From positions 1-64,000 of the forward strand of contig CALVHG010000003.1 of NCBI GenBank assembly GCA_944327285.1: a stretch of DNA of 64,000 nt, read 5' to 3'. Under the pieces are notes generated by a model. The model saw nothing but the letters and a program-made list of their open reading frames with translations. It was not told the DNA's origin and did not search any database. A program made the position numbers and the translations under genes. Of this stretch, positions 25,037-33,093 are shown one piece after another; the stretch's first letter is position 1; every line of letters begins with the position of its first letter. The DNA is from an uncultured Desulfovibrio sp. GTDB lineage: Bacteria > Desulfobacterota > Desulfovibrionia > Desulfovibrionales > Desulfovibrionaceae.

Positions 25037-25972
25037 ATGGCAGATTCAGACACTCCCTTTCTTGAAAATCCTTTCAAGGCTTTGAATAAGACGAGTTTTC
25101 CGCGTAAGCGGGAACAGCAGTCCGCCCCGGTGCCCCGGCGCGGCAAGAGAGTATGCCGGCATGAGCCGACCGCGCCCGAAGACGAGGAAGATGCCGCTCT
25201 GTTTCTGCGGGCCGTGGCGCGAGGCAGGGACGCGCAACAGCAGCGGGAGGAGCTCGGTATGCCCGGCGTGACGCTGGCCGATTGTACGCCTCTGCCGTCG
25301 CCCGGCAGCAGGAAAAAAAAGCGGAAGCAGCGGAGCAGAGGAAGCGCGGAGAGAGAAACGCCGTCTGTCTCGCCTTGTCTGCCGCAGGAGAGCGAAGAGG
25401 GCGACAGCTCGCTGTTTCTGGACGCCATGAAGGAGGTGGCTCCCCTTCAGGGCAGAGGGCGCGATGTGCCGCCCGCTGTGGAGCCTTCCGCGGCAATGCC
25501 GGAGGCCGGAGAGCTTTCTTTGCAGGATTTCATGGACGGCAAACTGGAATTTGCCCTCTCCTTTACTGACGAATACCTGGAAGGGCACGTGGTCGGCCTG
25601 GACCCCATGATCATGAACAAGCTGCGCGAAGGGAGCCTCAGCCCGGAGGCGCATCTTGATTTGCACGGTCTGAACGTGCAACAGGCTTTCGAGACGCTGC
25701 GAGGCTTTGTGCGCGGCAGCTGGTACCGTGGCCTGCGCGTGATTCTGCTGGTGCCGGGGCGCGGCCGCAATTCGCCGGACGGTATCGGCATTCTGCGCAG
25801 TAAGGTGCAGTCCTGGCTTACGCAGGAGCCCTTCAAGCGGGTTGTTCTGGCCTTTTGCACCGCGCAGCCCCATGACGGCGGTCCGGGTAGCGTCTATGTG
25901 CTGTTGCGTAAATATAAGAAGAAAGGGCGTATCTACTGGGAGCGCCTGCCCGCTGACGCGGATCTCTGCTGA
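25037..25972 (+). CDS. Smr-domain protein
   Basis: 311 aa. The first 170 residues are low-complexity and charged. The C-terminal Smr domain (about 205-305) has LDLHGLNV and the GRGRNSPDG loop (GxGxxSxxG type), associated with nicking endonuclease activity in MutS2 C-terminal domains and stand-alone Smr proteins. AGGAGG is placed ideally before the ATG at 25037. It is a single gene between repeat copy 9 and a hairpin terminator. The substrate (DNA or ribosome-associated RNA) cannot be told. Confidence 0.88.
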   Translation: MADSDTPFLENPFKALNKTSFPRKREQQSAPVPRRGKRVCRHEPTAPEDEEDAALFLRAVARGRDAQQQREELGMPGVTLADCTPLPSPGSRKKKRKQRSRGSAERETPSVSPCLPQESEEGDSSLFLDAMKEVAPLQGRGRDVPPAVEPSAAMPEAGELSLQDFMDGKLEFALSFTDEYLEGHVVGLDPMIMNKLREGSLSPEAHLDLHGLNVQQAFETLRGFVRGSWYRGLRVILLVPGRGRNSPDGIGILRSKVQSWLTQEPFKRVVLAFCTAQPHDGGPGSVYVLLRKYKKKGRIYWERLPADADLC

Positions 25973-26007
25973 TCGCTGGAAATTTCCTGTCCTTTACCCG
26001 CAATCGT

Positions 26008-26050
26008 AACGACTCCCGGCAACGCGAATCTTTCGCTGCCGGGAGTCGTT
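26008..26050 (+). terminator. hairpin after the Smr gene
   Basis: AACGACTCCCGGCA (26008-26021) pairs perfectly with TGCCGGGAGTCGTT (26037-26050), followed by GTTTG. It starts 36 bp after the stop. The rest of the 361-bp gap to 26333 contains nothing I can name. Confidence 0.7.
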
Positions 26051-26333
26051 GTTTGCGCGATGGTTTCAAATTTTAAACCGTTACGCTCCTTGCCATGTTC
26101 TGGTGGCTGGGGTAAAGGAGGAGATAGGGCTTTGCGGTCGTATCGCAGCGATACTGAAGCGCAGGCCCGCGGCGTCGAGATTTTTTCCAAGGGGTCTCCG
26201 CCTTGCAGACGTGCCGTTGCCTGTGCGCCAGTACAAGAGACATGGTCGATTGTTCTCTTCTTTACAAGAGGATGCCGACCCGGCACCGGAACATAACCTT
26301 TTTATGTCATTTGCTGACAAAGGAGTCTGTAAC

Positions 26334-26759
26334 GTGAGAAAACATATGGTAAGTCTGTTGCTTGCTCTGGCGCTTGTGTCGGGCGCCGCGGCTGTGAGCG
26401 CACAGGAACAGGCAGCCCGGAGCGGAGATCCGGTTGCGCAGCTGACGGGCGAGGTCTGGCAGAAGACCAGCCCGGACAATAAGGCCTCCTTTATTTTCGG
26501 TATGGAAACAGCCATTGCCGTAGAGCATGCCGTCAACGGCAAGCTGACGGAATCTGCCGCTGCCAAGGGAAAAACTCCTGTCTCTACGCTTTCTCCCTTT
26601 GAAAAGGCATGGGCCAAGGCCTTCAAGGATACTTCTCGTCGGCAGATTATTCAGGAAGTGGACGCCTGGTATGCCGCGAATCCTGGAGAGCTGTCGCGCC
26701 CGGTGATGAACGTGCTCTGGTATCACGTGATTCAGCCGCGTCTGGCCTCCCAGAAGTAG
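26334..26759 (+). CDS. small exported protein, unknown function
   Basis: 141 aa with a clear signal peptide: MRKHMVSLLLALALVSGAAAVSAQ, cleavage likely after SAQ or near residue 24. The mature part is about 115 aa, helical and rich in charged residues, with a WYAANPGELSRPVMNVLWYHVIQPRL C-terminal motif. The family is not recognised, but small periplasmic proteins with this ending occur as conserved hypotheticals. I chose the GTG at 26334 because of AAAGGAG upstream; an ATG 4 codons later is possible. The next gene, also exported, follows after 66 bp. Confidence 0.8.
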   Translation: MRKHMVSLLLALALVSGAAAVSAQEQAARSGDPVAQLTGEVWQKTSPDNKASFIFGMETAIAVEHAVNGKLTESAAAKGKTPVSTLSPFEKAWAKAFKDTSRRQIIQEVDAWYAANPGELSRPVMNVLWYHVIQPRLASQK

Positions 26760-26825
26760 CCTGACTTTCTCCATGCCCCCTTCTTTTCCTGCGGCAGGCG
26801 CAGCCTGCCCGACGGAGGATATTCC

Positions 26826-27077
26826 ATGAAAAAAATGCTGACTATCGGTCTTGTGATGATGCTCTGCGCTGGCGCCTTCGGATGCACCAATATGAGCAAG
26901 ACGCAGCAGGGCGTTGCCAGCGGCGCTGCTCTTGGCGCTCTGGGCGGTGCCGGCATTGCGACCATTTCCGGCGGTTCGGCTGGCTGGGGAGCCCTTGCTG
27001 GCGGCGCTGCCGGGGCTCTTGCCGGCGGCATCATCGGCAATTCGCAGGAAGGCGGCCGTCATCACTATTACCGCTAG
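26826..27077 (+). CDS. glycine-zipper lipoprotein
   Basis: 83 aa. Lipoprotein signal with Cys20 (AGAFGC). The mature part is dominated by Gly/Ala repeats (GAALGALGGAGIATISGG, then GALAGGAAGALAGGIIG), a glycine-zipper membrane-spanning motif as in 17-kDa-antigen or OsmB-type outer-membrane lipoproteins. It ends in a short His/Tyr/Arg tail. ACGGAGG lies upstream of the ATG. Envelope-structural role by family; no specific function known. Confidence 0.88.
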   Translation: MKKMLTIGLVMMLCAGAFGCTNMSKTQQGVASGAALGALGGAGIATISGGSAGWGALAGGAAGALAGGIIGNSQEGGRHHYYR

Positions 27078-27094
27078 TTCGACAATACAGGTAT

Positions 27095-27122
27095 TGCCGG
27101 AAGGGAAGACTTCCTTCCGGCA
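27095..27122 (+). terminator. hairpin after the glycine-zipper gene
   Basis: TGCCGGAAGG...CCTTCCGGCA with an 8-base GAAGACTT loop, 17 bp after the stop. No U-tract. Confidence 0.6.
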
Positions 27123-27143
27123 GTGCCGTTCCGCAGCTCACAG

Positions 27144-27174
27144 GAGGGAAATTCCCTTGCCGGGAATTTCCCTC
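27144..27174. terminator. second hairpin, 13-bp perfect stem
   Basis: GAGGGAAATTCCC (27144-27156) pairs with GGGAATTTCCCTC (27162-27174) over a 5-base loop, with TCTTAG after. It could be a second terminator or a leader hairpin for the transporter operon. I looked for a cobalamin riboswitch in the 358-bp gap 27078-27435 and saw no recognisable one. The remainder is family A copy 10. Confidence 0.5.
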
Positions 27175-27245
27175 TCTTAGGGTATATTGCCCTGAGCTGC
27201 CGATGCTCTTAAGGCTGTCGCCTGGCACGGGCAAAGGGGCCTGAC

Positions 27246-27394
27246 CTAGAGCATTTTCAGTTTGAAACGCGCAGCGTTTCAAACCATACGGCCTGTCGTT
27301 TCGCGGAAAAAGTGCGGTTTTTCCGCTCACTTTGGGCCGGGCGGCGCTGTGCCGCCGCCTCGCGTTTCACCTTTTTCAAAGTTGAAATACCCTA
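27246..27394 (-). repeat. family A element (copy 10, full length, reverse)
   Basis: Reverse-oriented consensus-like copy (CTAGAGCATTTTCAG...AAAGTTGAAATACC). The last bases of the outer stem are altered to ATACC. It ends 42 bp before the permease ATG. Confidence 0.9.
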
Positions 27395-27435
27395 AGAAGT
27401 CGGTCTTATTTTTCTTCGCCAGAAACTGGAGTTCC

Positions 27436-28473
27436 ATGCAGCACGCTTCTCCTTTTTTCCGTCGCCCCGCTGTGGTGCTGCTCTGCGTTTTTCTGCTCTG
27501 CCTGATTTCTTTGCCGCTCTCCTGCCTGCCAGGTCCCGCAGGGATTGCGGCGGGGGATGTGTGGGCTGCCCTTGCCGCTCCTCTTGGTTTTGGCGATCCC
27601 GTCTCATCAGAAACCTCTCTCATTGTTCTGGACATTCGTCTGTCGCGCGCCTGCATGGCGCTGTTGTGCGGCGGCGCGCTGGCAACCGCCGGCGTGGCCT
27701 TGCAGGGGGTCTTGCGCAATCCTCTGGCTGATCCCTTTACGCTCGGTATTTCCGCCGGAGCTGCCTGCGGCGCGAGCGTCATGATCGCCTTTGGCGCGCC
27801 TCTGGCGGTTCTCCTTGGCGTCAGCGCGGCAGGGTTGATTTCTGGCGGCGCGCTGCTCGGCGCGTTGCTGGCTCTTGGCGGCGCGCTCTGGCTCGGACGC
27901 AGCGGCGGGACATTCAGCCGTGAGAGCATCATTCTCGGCGGCATTGCCGTTGCGGCCTTCCTCGGCGCTGTGGTGGCGCTGGTCAAAGCCCTGAATGAAG
28001 AGTCGGTTACAAGCATTGTGTTCTGGATTATGGGCAGTCTGCAAGGTCGCGGCTGGAACGATTTACCCCTCCTGCTGGCGACGCTTTTGCCCGGTCTGTG
28101 CTGTATTGCCTGCTGCTGGCGGGCCCTGGACGTGCTGGGTCTCGGTGATGAACAGGCTGCGCAGACCGGCCTTGCCGTGGGGCGGGCGCGTCTTCTGCTT
28201 CTGCTTGGCGCAAGCAGTATGACGGCAGGCTGTGTGGCCGTGGCCGGGGTGATCGGCTTTGTGGGGCTTGTGGCTCCGCATGTGCTGCGGCTGCGGCTTG
28301 GCGTCGGGCATGGCCCGCTGCTGTTCGGCGCATTTTTCGGCGGCGGTCTGCTGCTCCTGTGGGCCGATGTGGCGGCCCGCTCGCTGCTTGGCGGCGGTGT
28401 GGAAATACCCGTGGGCGTCGTGACGGCCCTGATCGGCGGGCCGTTTTTTGCCTTCCTTGTGAAGCGGCGTTAG
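27436..28473 (+). CDS. FecCD/BtuC-family ABC transporter permease
   Basis: 345-aa inner-membrane permease of the iron-siderophore/cobalamin class with about nine to ten hydrophobic segments. Family signatures seen: LRLSRACMALLCGGALATAGVALQGVLRNPLADPFTLG (N-terminal helix pair) and GVIGFVGLVAPHVLRLRLG (the ATPase-coupling EAA-like region). The start at 27436 has GGAG 5 bp upstream; the open frame further upstream is repeat. The stop TAG (28471-28473) is the first three bases of family A copy 11. It forms a transporter with the ATPase and binding protein downstream. Cargo (cobalamin, heme or siderophore) is not decidable. Confidence 0.92.
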   Translation: MQHASPFFRRPAVVLLCVFLLCLISLPLSCLPGPAGIAAGDVWAALAAPLGFGDPVSSETSLIVLDIRLSRACMALLCGGALATAGVALQGVLRNPLADPFTLGISAGAACGASVMIAFGAPLAVLLGVSAAGLISGGALLGALLALGGALWLGRSGGTFSRESIILGGIAVAAFLGAVVALVKALNEESVTSIVFWIMGSLQGRGWNDLPLLLATLLPGLCCIACCWRALDVLGLGDEQAAQTGLAVGRARLLLLLGASSMTAGCVAVAGVIGFVGLVAPHVLRLRLGVGHGPLLFGAFFGGGLLLLWADVAARSLLGGGVEIPVGVVTALIGGPFFAFLVKRR

Positions 28474-28550
28474 AGCGTTTCACCTTTGAAAAAGGTGAAA
28501 CGCGAGGCAGCGGCACACGCCGCCCGGCCCAAAGTGCGCGGAAAAACCGC
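28471..28550 (+). repeat. family A element (copy 11, right half missing)
   Basis: TAGAGCGTTTCACC...GGTGAAACGC with the GC stem and the start of the GCGGAAA stem, then truncated at about 28550. Its leading TAG is the stop codon of the permease gene. Confidence 0.85.
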
Positions 28551-28644
28551 TTTCCCTGTGGCAACTGGCGGAAGAAGCGCATATTGGAGGGCGTCTGCGA
28601 GAACGGACGCAAAGCAACATATTTTCACCGGGGAAAGCCATCAT

Positions 28645-29496
28645 ATGGCACAGGAAGAGGTAGTTCTGGAAGCTTTGGATGTGCATGCCGCCTATGGCAC
28701 GCACGCTGTGCTGCATGGCGTCAGTCTGCGGGTGGCTCCGGGAGAAACGGTTGCGCTACTGGGATGCAACGGCAGCGGCAAGACGACGTTGTTGCGTCTG
28801 CTGTCCGGGCTGCATGCGCCCGCAAGCGGCCAGGTGCTGCTTTTCGGACAACCGCTTTCCCGAATGCGGCCCCGTGAACGCGCGCATCGTCTTGCCGTGC
28901 TGGCGCAACGGCCGCTCTTTCTTCCCGGTATGCTGGCGCGGGATTTTGTGCTGCTCGGCCGCTATTCCCGTTTGCCCTGGTGGGGCATGTACAGCGCCGC
29001 GGATCGGGCTGCCGCCGCTGCGGCGCTGGAGGAGGTGGGAGCCTCCGGGCTGGCGCAACGACCCATGCGGGAACTTTCTGGCGGCGAAGCGCAGCGGGTG
29101 GCGCTGGCAAGGACGCTGGCTCAGGAAACGCCGCTGCTGTTGCTGGACGAGCTTTCGGCCGCCCTGGATGCCGCGCGCGCCGTGGCCCTTTTTGATGTGC
29201 TGGAACGGCGTCGCCGTCGCGGCGCGGCCATCGTCATGGCCATACATGATTGCAGCCTTGCCGCGCTCTATGCCACGCGCCTTGTGGGGCTTCGGGAGGG
29301 CGTTGTTCTTTTTGACGGGCCTGTGACCCGCGTTTTTACGGAGGAAAATCTTGCAGCTCTTTATGGAACGCCTTTGCGCGTGGTTGCCCATCCAGACAAT
29401 GGGCAGCCGCAGGCCCTTGTGGCGCAGACTTGCGGCCCCCCTGCTGATGGCAGTTTTGCTCCCGTCTCCCGCAGCGGCGGCTGTGTCCGTTCCTGA
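28645..29496 (+). CDS. FecE/BtuD-type ABC transporter ATP-binding protein
   Basis: 283 aa. Walker A GCNGSGKTT at 40-48, signature LSGGEAQ at 144-150, Walker B LLLLDE at 164-169 with the catalytic Glu (DEL in place of the common DEP), and the switch His in MAIHD. It powers import through the upstream permease. The C-terminal extension of about 45 residues after the ATPase core overlaps the binding-protein gene. The ATG at 28645 was chosen because the upstream frame is repeat-derived; its SD is weak. Confidence 0.92.
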   Translation: MAQEEVVLEALDVHAAYGTHAVLHGVSLRVAPGETVALLGCNGSGKTTLLRLLSGLHAPASGQVLLFGQPLSRMRPRERAHRLAVLAQRPLFLPGMLARDFVLLGRYSRLPWWGMYSAADRAAAAAALEEVGASGLAQRPMRELSGGEAQRVALARTLAQETPLLLLDELSAALDAARAVALFDVLERRRRRGAAIVMAIHDCSLAALYATRLVGLREGVVLFDGPVTRVFTEENLAALYGTPLRVVAHPDNGQPQALVAQTCGPPADGSFAPVSRSGGCVRS

Positions 29497-30289
29497 CGAC
29501 AGGGGGCATACTGTTGTGCTGCAACAGCCCGCGCAGCGTATTGTGCCGCTGTACGGGACTTTCAGCGCGCTTGTGTCGGCGCTCGGCGCCGGGGATCGGC
29601 TTGTGGCCCGGACCAGCGCCGATAAGGGCAGCCCGCAGACGGCGTTCCTGCCTGTAGTGGGAACGCATATGGCTCCCAATATTGAACTGATCGCCTCGCT
29701 GCGGCCGGATATTGTGCTCCAGCTGGTGGGCCGCAAGGATGCCGCCATACAATCGGATACGCTGCGGGGGCTGGGTTTTCCCGTGCTGGATCTGAACGTG
29801 GCTTCTTTTGACGATCTTTTCAGAGTTACACGCCTTCTAGGGCAAATTCTGGATAAAAATACCGAGGCCGAGGCCCTGTGCGCCCAGTGGCAGGCGCGTC
29901 TTGACGCTGTCAGGGCCTCTCTTGCCGGGCGAGCGCCCGTGCGTGTCTTTTATGAAGTGCGTTATCCAAATCTGCTGGCGGCAGGGCGCGACAGCATCGT
30001 GAATGACATCATCGAGCATGCCGGGGGCGTCAATGTCGTTTCTCAGGATCGTAAGCTGGTCCGCTTCAATGAGGAAGCGCTGCTTGCGGCTGCGCCCGAT
30101 GCCTATATCCTGCAACGTGGTCCTATGAATACCATGCCGGAAGCTCCGGATCGCCGCCCGCATTTTCAATCCCTGAAGGCCGTGCGACAGGGGCGCGTTC
30201 TGTGGGTCGAGGAAGATCGTTTCGCCCGTCCCGGACCCGCCTCCATTGACGCCGTCGAAGAACTGGCCCGCTGGCTGCATGGCAAGTAG
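29351..30289 (+). CDS. periplasmic metal-chelate/cobalamin-binding protein (BtuF-like)
   Basis: Class III substrate-binding protein: ITVPDDRGHTVVLQQPAQRIV-type entry (here VSVPDDRGHTV), then PNIELIASLRPDIVLQ and the long backbone-helix region. A TTG at 29351 has a perfect GGAGG 7 bp upstream. An ATG at 29399 gives a cleaner signal peptide (GSRRPLWRRLAAPLLMAVLLPSPAAAA) but no SD. With the TTG start the protein is 312 aa and overlaps the ATPase gene by 146 bp in another frame. Delivers cargo to the permease/ATPase pair. Confidence 0.88.
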   Translation: MQLFMERLCAWLPIQTMGSRRPLWRRLAAPLLMAVLLPSPAAAAVSVPDDRGHTVVLQQPAQRIVPLYGTFSALVSALGAGDRLVARTSADKGSPQTAFLPVVGTHMAPNIELIASLRPDIVLQLVGRKDAAIQSDTLRGLGFPVLDLNVASFDDLFRVTRLLGQILDKNTEAEALCAQWQARLDAVRASLAGRAPVRVFYEVRYPNLLAAGRDSIVNDIIEHAGGVNVVSQDRKLVRFNEEALLAAAPDAYILQRGPMNTMPEAPDRRPHFQSLKAVRQGRVLWVEEDRFARPGPASIDAVEELARWLHGK

Positions 30290-30293
30290 GCCT

Positions 30294-30442
30294 TAGAGCG
30301 TTTCAACCTTGAAAAAGGTGAAACGCGGGGCGGCAGCACAGCGCCGCCCGGCCCAAAGTGAGCGGAAAAAACGCGTTTTTTCCGCGAAACGACAGGGCGT
30401 ATGGTTTGGAATGCAAAGCATTTCAAACTGAAATTGCTCTAA
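30294..30442 (+). repeat. family A element (copy 12, full length)
   Basis: TAGAGCGTTTCAACC...GGTGAAACGC and the right stem GGAATGC...GCATTTC. It begins 5 bp after the binding-protein stop and touches the family B element of hypE. Copy 12 and that B element fill the 333-bp gap. Confidence 0.9.
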
Positions 30443-30445
30443 TAG

Positions 30446-30606
30446 AGCGGCTTTTGGGGAAGATGGGGGAGTTTGAGGGGGAAGAAGCTCCTTTTTGCCG
30501 CGAGCAGCGACCCAACGGGCGGCCAAAGGCCGTGCTCGTCAGGCGACGCAGGAGCCTTACGGGCATCAACAGCAGAGCAAAGGGCTTTCTTCCCCCTCAA
30601 AATATA
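30446..30606 (-). repeat. family B element after hypE, long form
   Basis: Arms TTTGAGGGGGAAG (about 30472-30484) and CTTCCCCCTCAAA (about 30589-30601) enclose about 105 bp. That insert contains GGCGGCCAAAGGCCGTGCTC and GCGACGCAGGAGCCTTACGG, which recur in the B element at 52.6 kb. It ends 17 bp past the hypE stop, in hypE orientation. Confidence 0.7.
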
Positions 30607-30622
30607 CGATTTTTGCTTGCTC

Positions 30623-31630
30623 TCAGCAAATCCGGGGGAGCTGTGCGCCTTCGAGCATGCCGAGCAGGCGCTGGCCGCCGATGGGGGTCGTAAGGCGGAC
30701 TTGCGGCTTGCCTTCTTCCACGCGGCCGATGATGGCGGCCTCTCTGCCGTAGGGGCTTTTGCGCATGGCTTCGAGAGCTGCGTCGGCGTCGGCAGCGGGC
30801 AGGATGCAGATGCATTTCCCCTCGTTGGCAAGATAGAGGGGGTCCAGTCCAAGAAAAGAGCAGCCGCTGCGCACGGATTCATGCACGGGGATGGCGCTTT
30901 CCTCAAGGACGATGCTGACCTCGGACTGCTGGGCTATCTCGTTGAGCGTAGTCGCCAGACCGCCGCGCGTGGGATCGCGCAGAACGTGCACTTCTTCGAC
31001 AGCATGCAGCACATTCTGCAGCATATTGTTGAGCGGCGCTGAATCGGACTGCACATCGGAAAGGAAGGAGAGTCCCTCGCGGTGCGCCATGATGGTAAGG
31101 CCATGATCGCCCATTGCCCCGCTGACGAGCACCACGTCGCCGGGCTTGGCGTTATGCCCGGAGGGAGCGGGATCGGCCGTGATAACGCCAATGCCGGTGG
31201 TATTGATGAAAATGCGGTCGCATGCGCCGCGCTGCACGACCTTGGTGTCGCCGGTGACAATCTGAACGCCCGCATGCTGCGCGGCTTCGGCCATGTCCTT
31301 GACGATGCGTTCCAGCGTTTCCACGGGCAGACCTTCCTCTATGATGAAGGCGCAGCTCAGGAAGCGGGGGCGGGCTCCCAGCATGGACACGTCGTTGACG
31401 GTGCCGTGAACGGCCAGCGTGCCGATACTGCCGCCGGGAAAGAAAAGCGGGGTTACGGTATAGGAATCCGTGCTCATGGCAAGCGGCCCCTGCATATCCA
31501 TTTCCAGCTGGGCGGCATCATCCATGCGATTCAGAATCGTATTGGAGAAATGACGCTGAAAGCAGTCGGCAATAAGGCGTTGCGATGCGCGGCCGCCGCT
31601 GCCCGCATCCAGCAGAATACAGTCTTCCAT
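30623..31630 (-). CDS. hypE: hydrogenase maturation factor HypE
   Basis: Dehydrates a carbamoyl group on its C-terminal cysteine to thiocyanate, the source of the CN ligands of the NiFe-hydrogenase iron. The 335-aa protein has the ATP-binding AIRS-like fold (MSTDSYTVTPLFFPGG, TVNDVSMLGA, VTGDTKVV) and ends PRIC, the obligate C-terminal Cys335 as PR-I-C. It works with HypF, and HypCD receive the ligand. It lies 44 bp downstream of hypD; AAGGA precedes the ATG. A family B hairpin follows. Confidence 0.96.
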   Translation of the reverse strand: MEDCILLDAGSGGRASQRLIADCFQRHFSNTILNRMDDAAQLEMDMQGPLAMSTDSYTVTPLFFPGGSIGTLAVHGTVNDVSMLGARPRFLSCAFIIEEGLPVETLERIVKDMAEAAQHAGVQIVTGDTKVVQRGACDRIFINTTGIGVITADPAPSGHNAKPGDVVLVSGAMGDHGLTIMAHREGLSFLSDVQSDSAPLNNMLQNVLHAVEEVHVLRDPTRGGLATTLNEIAQQSEVSIVLEESAIPVHESVRSGCSFLGLDPLYLANEGKCICILPAADADAALEAMRKSPYGREAAIIGRVEEGKPQVRLTTPIGGQRLLGMLEGAQLPRIC

Positions 31631-31674
31631 ATCGGATAAAATCCTTAAAGTGTTTCTTTAAAAAGAAGGATAAA

Positions 31675-32802
31675 TCAGGCAGGTATGCCATACTTGAAAT
31701 AGGCGGCGCAACTGCCTTCCGTGGAAACCATACAGGGCCCCACGGGACTTGCCGGAGTGCAGACTTTGCCGAAAAGCGGGCATTGCGGCGGCGTGAGACG
31801 TCCACGCAGAACGTCGCCGCAGCGGCAGCCGGGCAGAGGAGGAACCTCCGGCAGGGTAATATTCAGACGCTGCGCTGCGTCGCGGTGGGTGTAGGCCGGG
31901 CGCAGTCCCAGACCGCTGAGGGGAATACGGCCTATGCCCCGCCAGAGGGCGTCGGCAGGCATGAAATATTCTTCGAGCAGCGAGCGGGCGCGCGGATTGC
32001 CCTCGTCGCCCACGGCGCGGGGATAGGCGTTGACAACGGCGGGCTTTTTGTCGCGAAGCTGCTCGGCCATGAGGCAGAGGGCAAGAAGGATATCGGCCGG
32101 TTCAAAGCCGCCGACAACGGCAGGGACGCCGTATTCTTCGGGCAGGAAAGCGTAGGGGGCCAGTCCCAGAATTGTGGAAACATGGCCGGGCAGGAGAAAG
32201 GCGTCTATGCCGCAGGCTGGAGCGTCGCCTGTCCGGGCGTCGTCCAGCAGGGCGCGCAGGGCAGGGGGAACCAGCTTGTGCAGGGAAAAGATGCAGAAGT
32301 TATCCAGCTTGCGCTGATCGGCCAGCATCAGGGTCGCGGCCACGGTCGGAGCCGTGGTCTCAAAGCCGATGGCAAGAAAGACCACGGTGGCGGACGGATT
32401 GGCGGCGGCCAGCGTCAGAGCATCCAGCGGCGAATAGACAATTTCAATACGCGCGCCCTGCGCCTGCGCATGCTTGAGAGTGTGTCCTCCGGGGCCGGGC
32501 ACGCGCAGCAGATCGCCGAATGTGGCCAAAATAACGCCATCCCGGCCGGCCATGTCCAGAAAGGCGGCAACTTCGGCATCATGCGTCACGCAGACGGGAC
32601 AGCCGGGACCGGAAAGATGCTCCACGCCCGCGGGCAGGAGAGAACGCAGACCGCTGCGGAAGATGGAGACAGTATGCGTGCCGCACACTTCCATGAAGCG
32701 CATGCGCCTGCCGGGAATGTCGGAAAGCGCCTGCTCCAGTCGGGTCAGCAGGCGGCGGCAGAGTGCGGGGTCGGCAAAGCCGGCAAAGGGATGTTGACTC
32801 AT
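31675..32802 (-). CDS. hypD: hydrogenase maturation protein HypD
   Basis: Iron-sulfur scaffold on which, with HypC, the Fe(CN)2CO unit of NiFe-hydrogenase is built. 375 aa: conserved Cys40 (MEVCGTHT), Cys68 and Cys71 (SGPGCPVCVT), the GFETTAPT segment, and a C-terminal 4Fe-4S site with PGCRCGDVLRG, CTPASPVGPCMVSTEG and SCAAYFKYG. The open frame continues upstream into family A repeat; the ATG at 32802 with AGGAAA upstream is the real start. hypD and hypE form a pair; hypA, B, C and F are not in this window. Confidence 0.96.
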   Translation of the reverse strand: MSQHPFAGFADPALCRRLLTRLEQALSDIPGRRMRFMEVCGTHTVSIFRSGLRSLLPAGVEHLSGPGCPVCVTHDAEVAAFLDMAGRDGVILATFGDLLRVPGPGGHTLKHAQAQGARIEIVYSPLDALTLAAANPSATVVFLAIGFETTAPTVAATLMLADQRKLDNFCIFSLHKLVPPALRALLDDARTGDAPACGIDAFLLPGHVSTILGLAPYAFLPEEYGVPAVVGGFEPADILLALCLMAEQLRDKKPAVVNAYPRAVGDEGNPRARSLLEEYFMPADALWRGIGRIPLSGLGLRPAYTHRDAAQRLNITLPEVPPLPGCRCGDVLRGRLTPPQCPLFGKVCTPASPVGPCMVSTEGSCAAYFKYGIPA

Positions 32803-32819
32803 GGACGGATTTTCCTGTT

Positions 32820-32964
32820 CTAGAGCAATTTCAGTTTGGAATGCTTCGCAGTTCAAACCACACGGCCTGTCTTTTGCGGAAAACGCTGTTTTTTCGCTCT
32901 GTTGGGGACGGGCGGCGCTGTGCCGCCGCCTCGCTTTTACCTTTTTCAACGGTAAAACGCTCTA
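32820..32964 (-). repeat. family A element (copy 13, full length, reverse)
   Basis: Diverged copy between argC and hypD, ending 18 bp before the hypD ATG. Outer stem TTTTACC...GGTAAAACGC is compensated and the right stem GGAATGC...GCAGTTC is imperfect. The hypD promoter must lie within or beyond it. Confidence 0.88.
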
Positions 32965-33093
32965 TGTGCCGGGGAGTGTTTTGCGGAGACGACGCCGGGC
33001 GTCTTCTCCCGTGCTCCCGGAGACAAAGAAAGCGCGGGAGGGAAGAGGAAAACGCCGGCGTTTTCTTCTTCCCTCTGTCGAAAACAGCGGTTG

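Noticed and set aside
27262..27435. N-terminal extension of the permease (and similarly of hypD and the 12086 gene) into repeat sequence
   Set aside because: The added residues are translated family A element; internal ATGs with good SDs and normal N-termini were chosen.
27078..27435. Cobalamin riboswitch ahead of the BtuCDF-like operon
   Set aside because: Two strong hairpins are present, but I see no B12-box or the conserved junction sequences; the second half is repeat.
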